Source: Daejeonia sp002484105 | Lineage (GTDB): Bacteria; Bacteroidota; Bacteroidia; Flavobacteriales; Weeksellaceae | Length of the DNA stretch: 64,000 bases | NCBI RefSeq assembly: GCF_051175565.1 | Contig: NZ_CP195105.1 | Coordinates: 1,054,001-1,118,000 of the forward strand | Reading direction: 5' to 3' | Part shown: positions 56,422-64,000 of the stretch, piece after piece | Position numbering within the stretch: the stretch's first letter is position 1 | How the letters are laid out: each line of letters starts with the position of its first letter | Notes under the pieces: model-generated | The model's database searches: none | Seen by the model: only the letters and a program-made list of their open reading frames with translations | Told to the model about the DNA's origin: nothing | Translations under genes and position numbers: made by a program

Positions 56422-58134
56422 ATGGATACAGTAACAACTGCTTCAAGGCATCCGAAAGGTTTGTGGGTGCTGTTCAGTACCGAAATGTGGGAACGCTTCA
56501 ATTTCTACGGTATGCGGGCGATTCTAACGCTGTTTATGGTAAACAGCCTGATGCTGGGCGAGTCCAATGCATCAATTATCTATGGAGGATTTCTTGCCCT
56601 CTGCTATCTGACGCCGCTTCTGGGTGGTTTTATTGCAGACAAATATCTGGGCAACCGCTATTGTATTCTTTTGGGCGGAAGCCTGATGGCGGTAGGGCAG
56701 TTTCTGTTGTTCTACAGTGCTGTCGTTTTTGAAGGTAACCTTGCAACATCCAAGATCTTTTTCTGGTTTGGGTTGCTGGTAATTGTTTTCGGAAATGGCT
56801 TCTTCAAACCAAACATTTCATCAATGGTAGGAAGTCTCTATCCCGCCAGTGAAAAGAGCAAACTGGATTCTGCATTTACTATTTTTTATATGGGCATTAA
56901 TGTTGGGGCACTCCTCAGTCAGTATTTTGTTCCCCTGATTGCTGATGTGGTAGTAGACGGACACCGCGATTTACACGCCTTTAAATGGGGATATCTCGCT
57001 GCCGGCATTGCCATGATTATCGGTACCGTCACCTTTCTTCTCCTGAAAGATAAATATGTAGTGACCCCCGAAGGAAAACCTATTGGCGGGCTTCCCCGTC
57101 ACAATGCCGGAAAACATGAAGGCGAGAGTGAGCAGGCGAAGTTTTCGGCTTCATCGATACTGGGGGCGGTAACGATTTTTGTACTGCTCTTTTTTGTCTT
57201 CCGGTATATTTATGTTGATGAGGTTTTTTTCAGTCATTTTGAGGTGGGCACACTTGTCAAAGGGATTATCTATCCGGTGATCTATGCTTCGGGCATCGCA
57301 CTTGCTGCACTGATCCTGATGGACAAAACACTGACGAAGGTCGAGATGCAGCGTATACTGGTGATCTATATCGTATCGTTTTTTATTATCTTTTTCTGGG
57401 CGGCTTTCGAGCAGGCGGGGTCTTCTCTGACATTTATTGCAGATAACCAGACGGACAGAACTTTTCTTTTTGGATGGCAGATGCCCGCGTCTATGGTTCA
57501 GATTTTCAACGGAATTTTTGTTGTCATCCTTGCTGTGCCGTTCAGTATTCTCTGGGACCGGCTGCGAGCAAAAGGAAAAGAGCCGGTCTCGCCGTTTAAG
57601 CAGGCGATGGGGCTGGCACTGATTGCAATTTCGTATTTCATCATTGCACATAATGTAAAGGATCTCGGAAACAGTGGTTTGCTGGCTATTAAATGGCTGG
57701 TGCTGCTGTATTTTATTCAGACATGTGGTGAGCTGTGTCTTTCGCCGATTGGTCTTTCTCTGGTTGGGAAACTTTCGCCAAAGAGATTCGCTTCTCTGCT
57801 CTATGGTGTATTTTTTATATCCAATGCTGCCGGATATGCTCTCGCCGGAACTTTGGGCGCAATCTTGCCGCCGACGGGTGATAAATTTCAGAAGGCCGAG
57901 AAACTTGGGGTGAACCTGCAGGATGTGCTGGACAAAAAAGTCAGCCTTACACCCGGGCAGGCTGCAGCATTTGCCAAAGAACAGCTGCCCACCGAATATC
58001 ATTCGTTTGCCGGTTTCCAGATTCAGAATCTCTACGAGTTCTTTATGGTGTTTGTTATTCTCTGTGGGATAGCTGCTGTTATCCTTGCTGCCCTGTCGCC
58101 CCTCTTGAAAAAAATGATGCACGGAGTGAAATAA
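56422..58134 (+). CDS. POT-family peptide transporter 1
   Basis: 570 aa from the ATG at 56422. The POT motif EMWERFNFYGMR (ExxER) is near residue 20, then GGFIADKYLGNR and FYMGINVGALLS (PTR2 signature). About 14 transmembrane segments can be counted. It imports di- and tripeptides with protons. First of three tandem POT genes, each distinct in sequence. Terminator at 58154 follows. Confidence 0.93.
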   Translation: MDTVTTASRHPKGLWVLFSTEMWERFNFYGMRAILTLFMVNSLMLGESNASIIYGGFLALCYLTPLLGGFIADKYLGNRYCILLGGSLMAVGQFLLFYSAVVFEGNLATSKIFFWFGLLVIVFGNGFFKPNISSMVGSLYPASEKSKLDSAFTIFYMGINVGALLSQYFVPLIADVVVDGHRDLHAFKWGYLAAGIAMIIGTVTFLLLKDKYVVTPEGKPIGGLPRHNAGKHEGESEQAKFSASSILGAVTIFVLLFFVFRYIYVDEVFFSHFEVGTLVKGIIYPVIYASGIALAALILMDKTLTKVEMQRILVIYIVSFFIIFFWAAFEQAGSSLTFIADNQTDRTFLFGWQMPASMVQIFNGIFVVILAVPFSILWDRLRAKGKEPVSPFKQAMGLALIAISYFIIAHNVKDLGNSGLLAIKWLVLLYFIQTCGELCLSPIGLSLVGKLSPKRFASLLYGVFFISNAAGYALAGTLGAILPPTGDKFQKAEKLGVNLQDVLDKKVSLTPGQAAAFAKEQLPTEYHSFAGFQIQNLYEFFMVFVILCGIAAVILAALSPLLKKMMHGVK

Positions 58135-58153
58135 GCACATAAAAATATCTTTG

Positions 58154-58180
58154 AACCTCTGAGAAATCAGAGGTTTTTTT
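58154..58180 (+). terminator. terminator between POT genes
   Basis: AACCTCTGA (58154-58162) and TCAGAGGTT (58167-58175) form a perfect 9-bp stem with a GAAA loop, followed by T residues. Confidence 0.9.
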
Positions 58181-58239
58181 GTAACTTGCCTCGTTTTTTC
58201 AAAACAGTTATTGTTTTTAATCATTTAAAAGAATATTCA

Positions 58240-59721
58240 ATGAGTTTGACTTTAGAACAGATTCAGGACTTTAAAGGAAAATATCCAAAGCAACTTTGGC
58301 ATCTGTTTTTGGTAGAAATGTGGGAACGTTTCTGCTTCTACGGGATGCGTGGCGTCCTTACGATTTTTATGGTAGACCAGTTGCTGATTACAGAGAAACA
58401 GGCCAATCTGAAATATGGAGCCATACAGGCTTTCGTCTATGCGTTTACTTTTGTGGGTGGCATTTTTGCCGACAAGATTCTGGGATTCCGCAAGTCTCTG
58501 GTTTTTGGAGCCATTATGATGATTATCGGTAATGCTTTTATTGCGGTAGATCCGCATGTGCATTTCTACTGGGGAATTGCCTTCACCATTATCGGAACCG
58601 GTTTCTTCAAGCCGAACGTTTCCTCAATGGTGGGCGACTTGTATAAAAAAGGCGATCCGCGCCGTGATGCCGGTTTTGGGCTTTTCTATTCGGGAATTAA
58701 TATTGGTGCTTTGATGGGCGGTATTCTGTGCGTCTACCTGGGGAAATCTCACTCCTGGAGTCTGGCCTTCCTTGCTGCAGCCATTGTGATGGTGATAGGT
58801 CTTATTACCTTTTTGCTCATCAGAAAAGAGCTTGGCCCTATTGGCGATTCTCCTTTGAAAGACGCTTCTCCAAAAGCCAATATCACGAAAACGGTAGCGG
58901 TAATTGCAGGAGCATTACTCTGTATTCCGCTGATTTTTATGATGATTGAAAATACCCGTTATACCGATTACTTTATGTATACTATCGGGCCTGTAGCGGT
59001 CATTTATTTTCTCGTACAGTATTTTAAAATTGATGATCGGGTGGCACGTAACAAATTGGTTGCTGCATTCATCCTGATTGTTTTTTCTATTCTGTTTTTT
59101 GCATTTTTCGAGCAGGCAGGCGGTTCGCTGGCTCTTTTTGCTAATTATAATATTCGTCCGCTTCATCTTGGCCCATTGAATATCGACCCGAATATCATCA
59201 ACAACAGTTCCAATTCTTTATTCGTGATCATGTTCAGTCCATTGATTGGTATTCTGTGGCTGGCTTTGGCCAAAAAAGGAAAAGAACCGAATACCGTTGT
59301 GAAATTCGGACTGGGTTTTGTGCTGCTTGCACTGGCCTATTATGTTTTCTATGCCTGCCGTTTCTTCTCGGACGGACAGGGAACTGTAAATCCATGGATT
59401 TTTGTTTTTGCATATTTTGTGGTAACGCTGGGCGAGCTTTGTCTTTCACCAATCGGGCTGTCAATGATTACGAAACTTTCTCCTAAGAATATTGCGGGAA
59501 TGATGATGGGGCTTTGGTTTCTTGCGAGTGCTTACGGACAGTATGTTGCGGGGCTTCTTGGGGCAAATATTGTTTCGCCGGAAGATAATTCCACTCTGGT
59601 TCAGAAGCTTGTAGCTTATACCGAAGGATACCGGATTCTTGGTTTGTATGCTCTGGTGATCGGTATTCTTATCATTATCATTTCTCCGTTTATCCGCAAA
59701 ATGATGCACGACGTCAAATAA
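58240..59721 (+). CDS. POT-family peptide transporter 2
   Basis: 493 aa from the ATG at 58240. VEMWERFCFYGMRGVL, GGIFADKILGFRKSL and FYSGINIGALMGG are the POT motifs. It is the shortest of the three, lacking the extra cytoplasmic loop of transporter 1. Its own promoter must lie in 58181-58239, since a terminator separates it from transporter 1. The third gene follows after 27 bp, so the last two are likely one operon. Confidence 0.93.
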   Translation: MSLTLEQIQDFKGKYPKQLWHLFLVEMWERFCFYGMRGVLTIFMVDQLLITEKQANLKYGAIQAFVYAFTFVGGIFADKILGFRKSLVFGAIMMIIGNAFIAVDPHVHFYWGIAFTIIGTGFFKPNVSSMVGDLYKKGDPRRDAGFGLFYSGINIGALMGGILCVYLGKSHSWSLAFLAAAIVMVIGLITFLLIRKELGPIGDSPLKDASPKANITKTVAVIAGALLCIPLIFMMIENTRYTDYFMYTIGPVAVIYFLVQYFKIDDRVARNKLVAAFILIVFSILFFAFFEQAGGSLALFANYNIRPLHLGPLNIDPNIINNSSNSLFVIMFSPLIGILWLALAKKGKEPNTVVKFGLGFVLLALAYYVFYACRFFSDGQGTVNPWIFVFAYFVVTLGELCLSPIGLSMITKLSPKNIAGMMMGLWFLASAYGQYVAGLLGANIVSPEDNSTLVQKLVAYTEGYRILGLYALVIGILIIIISPFIRKMMHDVK

Positions 59722-59748
59722 ATTCAGAATTTCAATTTTATTTATACA

Positions 59749-61389
59749 ATGGAAGAAGCTAAACAATCACTGATAGGATCCATCAAATCCTTCAAACCTG
59801 CGTTTTGGGTAGCCAGTTTTATGGAACTTATGGAACGCTGGGCGTGGTACGGTATTTTTACCCTTATTGCGCTGTATCTTACCGGATCTACCGACGAGGG
59901 CGGTTTGGGATTCAACCATATCCAGAAAGGGAATATTATGGGAGACATCACTGCAATACTTTATCTGCTCCCTGTTTTTACAGGGGTTATTGCGGATAAA
60001 ATCGGTTACAAGCTCTCGCTTTCCATCGCCTATATCATCCTGATTACAGGATATTATTTTATGGGGACTTTCAATACTTACTGGAGTGTCTATTTTATTT
60101 TCCTGTATGTGGCTGTTGGGGCTGCTATGTTCAAGCCTGTAGCATCGGCAATTGTCACCAAATCTACCAATTCTTCCAACGGAACACTCGGATTCGGGAT
60201 TTTTTATATGATGGTGAACATTGGCGGTTTTATCGGCCCGGCAATGTCGTCTTTTCTGAGAACCACTTATGGATGGAAGATTATTTTCATCCAGGCAGCA
60301 ATTGTTATTGGCATTAACCTGTTGGTGGTTTTGCTTTTCTTTAAAGAACCGGAACGCGAGGCAAAGCACAAAGAACCTTTCTTTCAGTCGATTGTCCATT
60401 CGCTGAAAAACATCTGGGAAGCCCTGAAGGATACCCGTCTGACTGTGCTCCTCATTCTGATGATCGGTTTCTGGACGATGTTCAACCAGTTGTTTTATAC
60501 ACTTCCGAATTTTATAGAAGACTGGGTAGATTCGGGCATAATCAGCAACTGGATCAATGCCAATGTTCCGTTTCTCGGCAAAACGCTGACACAGGACGGT
60601 CAGGTAAAGGCAGAATGGTTCACCAATATTGACTCTCTGATGATTATCTTCCTGCAGATTACTGTTTCGTATTTTGTGATCAAGATGCGTCATGTAAGTG
60701 CAATGATTCGGGGATTCATCATTGCTGCGATAGGTATTGGGATAACCTTCTATACTGAAAATGTATGGTTTACAATCATTGGTACCGTGATTTTCGCCAT
60801 CGGTGAAATGACGACCAATCCTACGTTCTCTTCCTTTATTGCCCTGATTTCCCCAAAAGGAAAAGAAGCGCTTTATCAGGGAACTTATTTCCTTCCGGTT
60901 GCGGCAGGAAACTTCTTTACGAAATTTATTTCCGGAGACCTCTACCAGAAATGGTCAGACAAACTGTCGCTTCTGCAGACCGAAATGGCAAAACGCCATA
61001 TTGCAATGCCGGAAGTGGTCTCCAAAGAGGAATTTATAGAAAAAACATCTTCAGATCTGCATATGACCATTGACCAGTTTGAGAAGACTTTCCATCTGAA
61101 AGCAGGAGATATCGACTGGAACAGTGTCGGACAGTCTGTACAGAATTATGCGGCGCAGAAGGGTATTGCCCTGCAGCAGCTGAATCTTCCCTTCTCCAAA
61201 AACCAGTATTTCGAGCTGGCAGAGCAAAAACTGAATATGGGACACTGGCAGATGACGGATATGCTGTGGCAAACGTATCAACCTAACCGCTTATGGTATG
61301 TGATTGTAGGAATAGGTATTGTGACCATTGCAGCACTTATGATTTACGACCGCATGGTGATCCGTCCAAAAGAACAGAATCAGGTTTAA
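59749..61389 (+). CDS. POT-family peptide transporter 3
   Basis: 546 aa. MELMERWAWYGIF keeps the ExxER pattern and FYMMVNIGGFIGPA the PTR2-like block, but it diverges from the other two. A ~130-residue hydrophilic insert near residues 400-510 (TEMAKRHIAMPEVVSKEEF, DQFEKTFHLKAGDIDW) lies before the last helix. It may be a regulatory or periplasmic domain. Followed by a strong terminator overlapping its stop. Confidence 0.9.
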   Translation: MEEAKQSLIGSIKSFKPAFWVASFMELMERWAWYGIFTLIALYLTGSTDEGGLGFNHIQKGNIMGDITAILYLLPVFTGVIADKIGYKLSLSIAYIILITGYYFMGTFNTYWSVYFIFLYVAVGAAMFKPVASAIVTKSTNSSNGTLGFGIFYMMVNIGGFIGPAMSSFLRTTYGWKIIFIQAAIVIGINLLVVLLFFKEPEREAKHKEPFFQSIVHSLKNIWEALKDTRLTVLLILMIGFWTMFNQLFYTLPNFIEDWVDSGIISNWINANVPFLGKTLTQDGQVKAEWFTNIDSLMIIFLQITVSYFVIKMRHVSAMIRGFIIAAIGIGITFYTENVWFTIIGTVIFAIGEMTTNPTFSSFIALISPKGKEALYQGTYFLPVAAGNFFTKFISGDLYQKWSDKLSLLQTEMAKRHIAMPEVVSKEEFIEKTSSDLHMTIDQFEKTFHLKAGDIDWNSVGQSVQNYAAQKGIALQQLNLPFSKNQYFELAEQKLNMGHWQMTDMLWQTYQPNRLWYVIVGIGIVTIAALMIYDRMVIRPKEQNQV

Positions 61390-61404
61390 AAACCTGATTT
61401 TTTT
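61378..61404 (+). terminator. terminator after the POT operon
   Basis: AATCAGGTTT (61378-61387) and AAACCTGATT (61390-61399) form a perfect stem running through the stop codon, followed by T residues. Confidence 0.88.
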
Positions 61405-61487
61405 GTTTCCGGCGGGTTGCCGCTTGGTACTGATTTTGATAGGAAGAGGAAGTGGCGTGTTCTTTCGCTGCCTCCAAACACATTTCC

Positions 61488-62012
61488 ATGAAAAAACTGA
61501 TGCTTTTTTTCTTCATTGTATACGGTTTCTGTGCCTTTTCACAGATTCACTGGATGTCGATGCCGGAAGCCTTGGCTGCACAGAAGAAAAACCCAAGAAA
61601 GATCCTTATTCAGTTTTATGCGGACAATTGCAATAGCTGCAATGATATGGCGAAAAATACTTTCAGCCATCCGGTGATTTCGTCGTATGTCAACGAGCAT
61701 TTTTACCCCGTAAAATTCAACTGGGAAAGCCGTGAGAGATTCAGTATTCTCGGGCGGAATTTTCACAATCCGGCAGAGACTTCCGGCAAGCCTTCCACCA
61801 ACGAATTTACGAGGTATCTTGATGTGAGTATGGTACCCAGTATTGTTTTTCTGGACGAAAGCTGCAATCTGATCACCAAACTTCAGGGCATGCTTACGGC
61901 CAGGGAGCTGGAACCCTATCTGCCCTGGGTAGCGCAGAATGTCTACCGGAAAATCAATACAAAAGACCAGTGGAACAGCTATCAGAAAAAATATCATTCC
62001 AATATCAAATAA
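61488..62012 (+). CDS. secreted thioredoxin-like protein
   Basis: 174 aa from the ATG at 61488. A signal peptide (MKKLMLFFFIVYGFCAFSQ) precedes a thioredoxin-fold domain with CxxC in NCNSCNDMA near residue 46 and cis-Pro region VSMVPSIVF near 117. This DUF255-like/thioredoxin_7 pattern is typical of periplasmic disulfide handling proteins of flavobacteria. The partner is unknown. Single gene, own terminator at 62018. Confidence 0.88.
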   Translation: MKKLMLFFFIVYGFCAFSQIHWMSMPEALAAQKKNPRKILIQFYADNCNSCNDMAKNTFSHPVISSYVNEHFYPVKFNWESRERFSILGRNFHNPAETSGKPSTNEFTRYLDVSMVPSIVFLDESCNLITKLQGMLTARELEPYLPWVAQNVYRKINTKDQWNSYQKKYHSNIK

Positions 62013-62017
62013 ATCAG

Positions 62018-62046
62018 ACTTCCCCAAACAGAGGGAAGTTTTTTTA
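62018..62046 (+). terminator. terminator
   Basis: ACTTCCC (62018-62024) and GGGAAGT (62033-62039) form a 7-bp stem followed by T residues. Confidence 0.85.
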
Positions 62047-62321
62047 TGAAAATTCACAGTAGAATATATTCAAAAAAAAGCTTTTCTCAAGGTTTTCCAT
62101 GTTGATTTTTATCATTGTTCCGGGGAGTATTTCCGGCTCTGAAATCTTTTTTCATTGTAAAAAGTCTGCATACTTGCGAGAATAAGATTTACAAAAATGA
62201 ATTTTTGAAATATATGCAGTAAAAATAAGTTTTTAACATTTTTTGTGTAAATATATTTAAAAATAAGATTTATATCATTTCTAAAAATTTCTTAATCCGT
62301 ATGTGATAATGTAATTTTGAG
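62047..62321. other. AT-rich non-coding stretch
   Basis: No gene or clear repeat is seen in these 275 bp. They separate the thioredoxin-like gene from a possibly truncated YceI-like gene and may contain remains of its missing 5' end or its promoter. Confidence 0.5.
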
Positions 62322-62705
62322 GTGTTAAAAAAGATAGAAAATAAATTAAAAAACAACCGCCTCCCGGAGATCAGTCTGAATGTCAATGAGTTTGACTGTG
62401 GAAACGGGATGATGACCAAAGATTTCAGAAAGACTTTAAAGGCAGACATTTATTCCCGTCTTTATATCAGTTTTGCCAACTTTATAAAGAAAAGCAATAA
62501 TAAATACAGCGCAGACGTCGAGGTGAAAATGATGAACAAAACCGTAAGGTACAATATTGATTTTTCCCTCATCAACAACAAGCTTATTGGAAGCAGAATC
62601 GTTAATTTCAGCGATTTTGGTATCACGCCACCCCGCAAAATGGGCGGTATGATTGTCGTAAGAGACAGCCTAAATATGGTTTTCAATATGGCTGCAAAAG
62701 ATTGA
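62322..62705 (+). CDS. YceI-like protein, short (possibly truncated)
   Basis: 127 aa from a GTG start. EISLNVNEFDCGNGMMTKDFRK and the C-terminal FSDFGITPPRKMGGMIVV and RDSLNMVFNM match the second half of YceI-like lipocalin-fold proteins. YceI proteins are usually 170-200 aa and secreted; here the N-terminal third and signal peptide are absent. It is either a shorter family member or a decayed gene. Confidence in the fold is moderate. Confidence 0.55.
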   Translation: MLKKIENKLKNNRLPEISLNVNEFDCGNGMMTKDFRKTLKADIYSRLYISFANFIKKSNNKYSADVEVKMMNKTVRYNIDFSLINNKLIGSRIVNFSDFGITPPRKMGGMIVVRDSLNMVFNMAAKD

Positions 62706-62750
62706 ATTTCATTTTTCATTCATAATTTATTATTTCAAAAGACCAAAAAA

Positions 62751-62770
62751 GAAAAGCACTTTTTGCTTTT
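62751..62770 (+). terminator. possible terminator
   Basis: AAAAGC and GCTTTT pair around ACTTTTT, with T residues after; short. Confidence 0.5.
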
Positions 62771-62867
62771 ATTAAAGGGTTGTTTTTGAGCCTGTGGCTT
62801 TTCGGAGCTGCAGGTTTTTTGTTTTTTATTCTGAAATTTTTTCCCGAAATTCGGACTCCGTTTTCAG

Positions 62868-64000
62868 ATGATGACTCCCGATACTTCCATAGAATTCCTG
62901 AAGGGCATAGGACCCGACCGCGCCAGGCTTATCAAAAAAGTGCTGGAGATTGCTACAGTAAACGATCTGCTGGATTTCTACCCCATACGTTATCTCGACA
63001 AAAGCAAAGTTTATCATGTCAAAGATCTGACAGAAAACGACTTGCTCGAAGTACAGCTGAAAGGCAAAATTTCCGGGCTACAGGAAATCCGTACCGGCAA
63101 AACCAGACGGCTTGCTGCAAAATTTACAGACGGAACCGGCTCTCTTGATCTGGTATGGTTTCAGTATTCCAACTGGTTGAAAGAGCAGATTCCACAAAAC
63201 CGGGAAGTCTACATCTTTGGAAGAATCAATGTTTTTAATCATCATTTTTCCATGCCGCATCCCGAAATTGAACCTGAAGAAAAAAGGGAAGATGAAAACC
63301 GCCTGCGGCCCATCTATCCAAGTTCCGAAAAACTGACCAAGCACAACCTCGGACAAAAATTTTTCCAGAACCTGATGCGCAGGATTTGTGCAGAAATTCC
63401 AAACCTCGTCCAGGAAAACCTGCCGGAGTATATCACCACAAAACTCGGACTCATGCCGCGGCAAGTGGCTTATCTCAATATTCATTTCCCGAAAGATATC
63501 CAGCATTTCCAGCAAGCCGAAAAGCGCCTGAAATTTGAAGAGGCATTTTTCTTCCAGCTCAGTTACGGACTGAAGAAGAAGAAACATGAAATGAGTGCTG
63601 TCGGAAATCCTTTCCCGGTGGTAGGCGATTATTTCAATACATTTTACGAAAAATTTATTCCTTTTGAACTGACAAATGCACAAAAACGCGTGCTGAAAGA
63701 AATTCGGAGCGATATGCGGCGGCCTGTACAGATGAACCGCCTTTTGCAGGGCGATGTAGGATCTGGAAAAACGATGGTAGCACTGCTTTCCATGCTGATG
63801 GCACTGGATAATGGGTTTCAGTCCTGTCTGATGGCACCTACAGAAATTCTGGCACAACAGCATTTTAACGGGATTTCTGAACTTCTCAGTGGGACAGGGA
63901 TCAATATCCGTCTGCTGACAGGTTCTACGAAAACGGCAGAAAGGAAAGTGATTCACGAAGAACTTCTCAGCGGCAGTCTTCCGATTATTGTGGGTACTCA
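62868..64000 (+). CDS. recG: ATP-dependent DNA helicase RecG (3' end beyond window)
   Basis: The first ~377 residues are present. The start TPDTSIEFLKGIGPDRARLI and YPIRYLDKSKVY are the RecG N-terminus and the wedge/OB domain follows (VQLKGKISGLQ, AKFTDGTGSLDLVWF). Walker A GDVGSGKTMVA lies near residue 295 and motif Ia MAPTEILAQQHF near 325. RecG remodels stalled replication forks and Holliday junctions. Two ATGs stand in tandem (62868, 62871). The reading frame is open to the window edge. Confidence 0.95.
   Translation, partial: MMTPDTSIEFLKGIGPDRARLIKKVLEIATVNDLLDFYPIRYLDKSKVYHVKDLTENDLLEVQLKGKISGLQEIRTGKTRRLAAKFTDGTGSLDLVWFQYSNWLKEQIPQNREVYIFGRINVFNHHFSMPHPEIEPEEKREDENRLRPIYPSSEKLTKHNLGQKFFQNLMRRICAEIPNLVQENLPEYITTKLGLMPRQVAYLNIHFPKDIQHFQQAEKRLKFEEAFFFQLSYGLKKKKHEMSAVGNPFPVVGDYFNTFYEKFIPFELTNAQKRVLKEIRSDMRRPVQMNRLLQGDVGSGKTMVALLSMLMALDNGFQSCLMAPTEILAQQHFNGISELLSGTGINIRLLTGSTKTAERKVIHEELLSGSLPIIVGT

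Noticed and set aside
62780..63148. 122-aa frame overlapping the start of recG
   Set aside because: It is out of frame with the clear RecG sequence that begins at 62868.

Overview
The window looks like a chromosome segment of a flavobacterium, probably of the Chryseobacterium/Weeksellaceae group. The grounds are Bacteroidota-type tyrosine integrases with arm-binding domains, a MobA/MobC mobilization module, a split transketolase, tandem POT peptide transporters, GH92 mannosidase, urocanate hydratase, and promoters that lack Shine-Dalgarno-type starts. The genus is inferred from gene content only.

Layout: (1) 1-2410 is the 3' part of an rRNA operon (partial 23S, 5S, terminator). (2) 2639-9046 (minus strand) is a dndC-dndD-dndE DNA phosphorothioation operon. 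dndD is split by a complete IS4-like element (4675-6058) flanked by a 9-bp target duplication, and DndE is fused to a HerA/FtsK-like ATPase. No dndB and no restriction genes are present. (3) 9163-10391 holds an OB-fold protein, a truncated integrase and the end of a decayed element. (4) 10379-17028 is a compact integrative element (integrase, excisionase-like HTH, a protein with family-A-polymerase-like motifs, and three unknown cargo genes). Three copies of a related structured motif stand before its transcription units. (5) 17016-39970 is a second, mobilizable element. It carries integrase, HTH, AAA ATPase, a region of CGACGA repeats, zinc-ribbon/TOPRIM primase, a candidate oriT, mobC and relaxase. 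Its cargo includes a YadA-head-like surface protein locus, a membrane-anchored AraC regulator, a candidate structured RNA, an orphan AbiEi antitoxin with a toxin stump, a type IIG restriction-modification enzyme and a complete qatABCD antiphage operon. (6) 39959-40045 is tRNA-Ser(GGA), whose 3' end is the attachment site. From there to 64000 the DNA is visibly richer in G+C and holds housekeeping and catabolic genes ending in a partial recG.

The island is therefore a tandem stack of elements inserted at the tRNA-Ser 3' end. Core copies of GCAGAGAGGAAGG lie at 10379, 17016 and 39958. Each element also has its own pair of short direct repeats near each end: GTGGGGA spaced 11 bp for the first, TAGCACC spaced 12 bp for the second. 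These are best read as integrase arm sites and fix the element boundaries independently of the att cores. A third repeat family (GGGGACGG) next to the truncated integrase marks a relic of an older element, which may have brought in the dnd genes.

Functionally the accessory half is a defence island: broken Dnd, type IIG R-M, Qat and a degraded AbiE pair, plus unknown cargo. The core half combines peptide and amino acid use (S9 peptidase, three POT transporters, asparaginase, urocanate hydratase), carbohydrate metabolism (transketolase, methylglyoxal synthase, GH92) and DNA maintenance (recG). No computation was run; all calls rest on reading the sequence and its translations.
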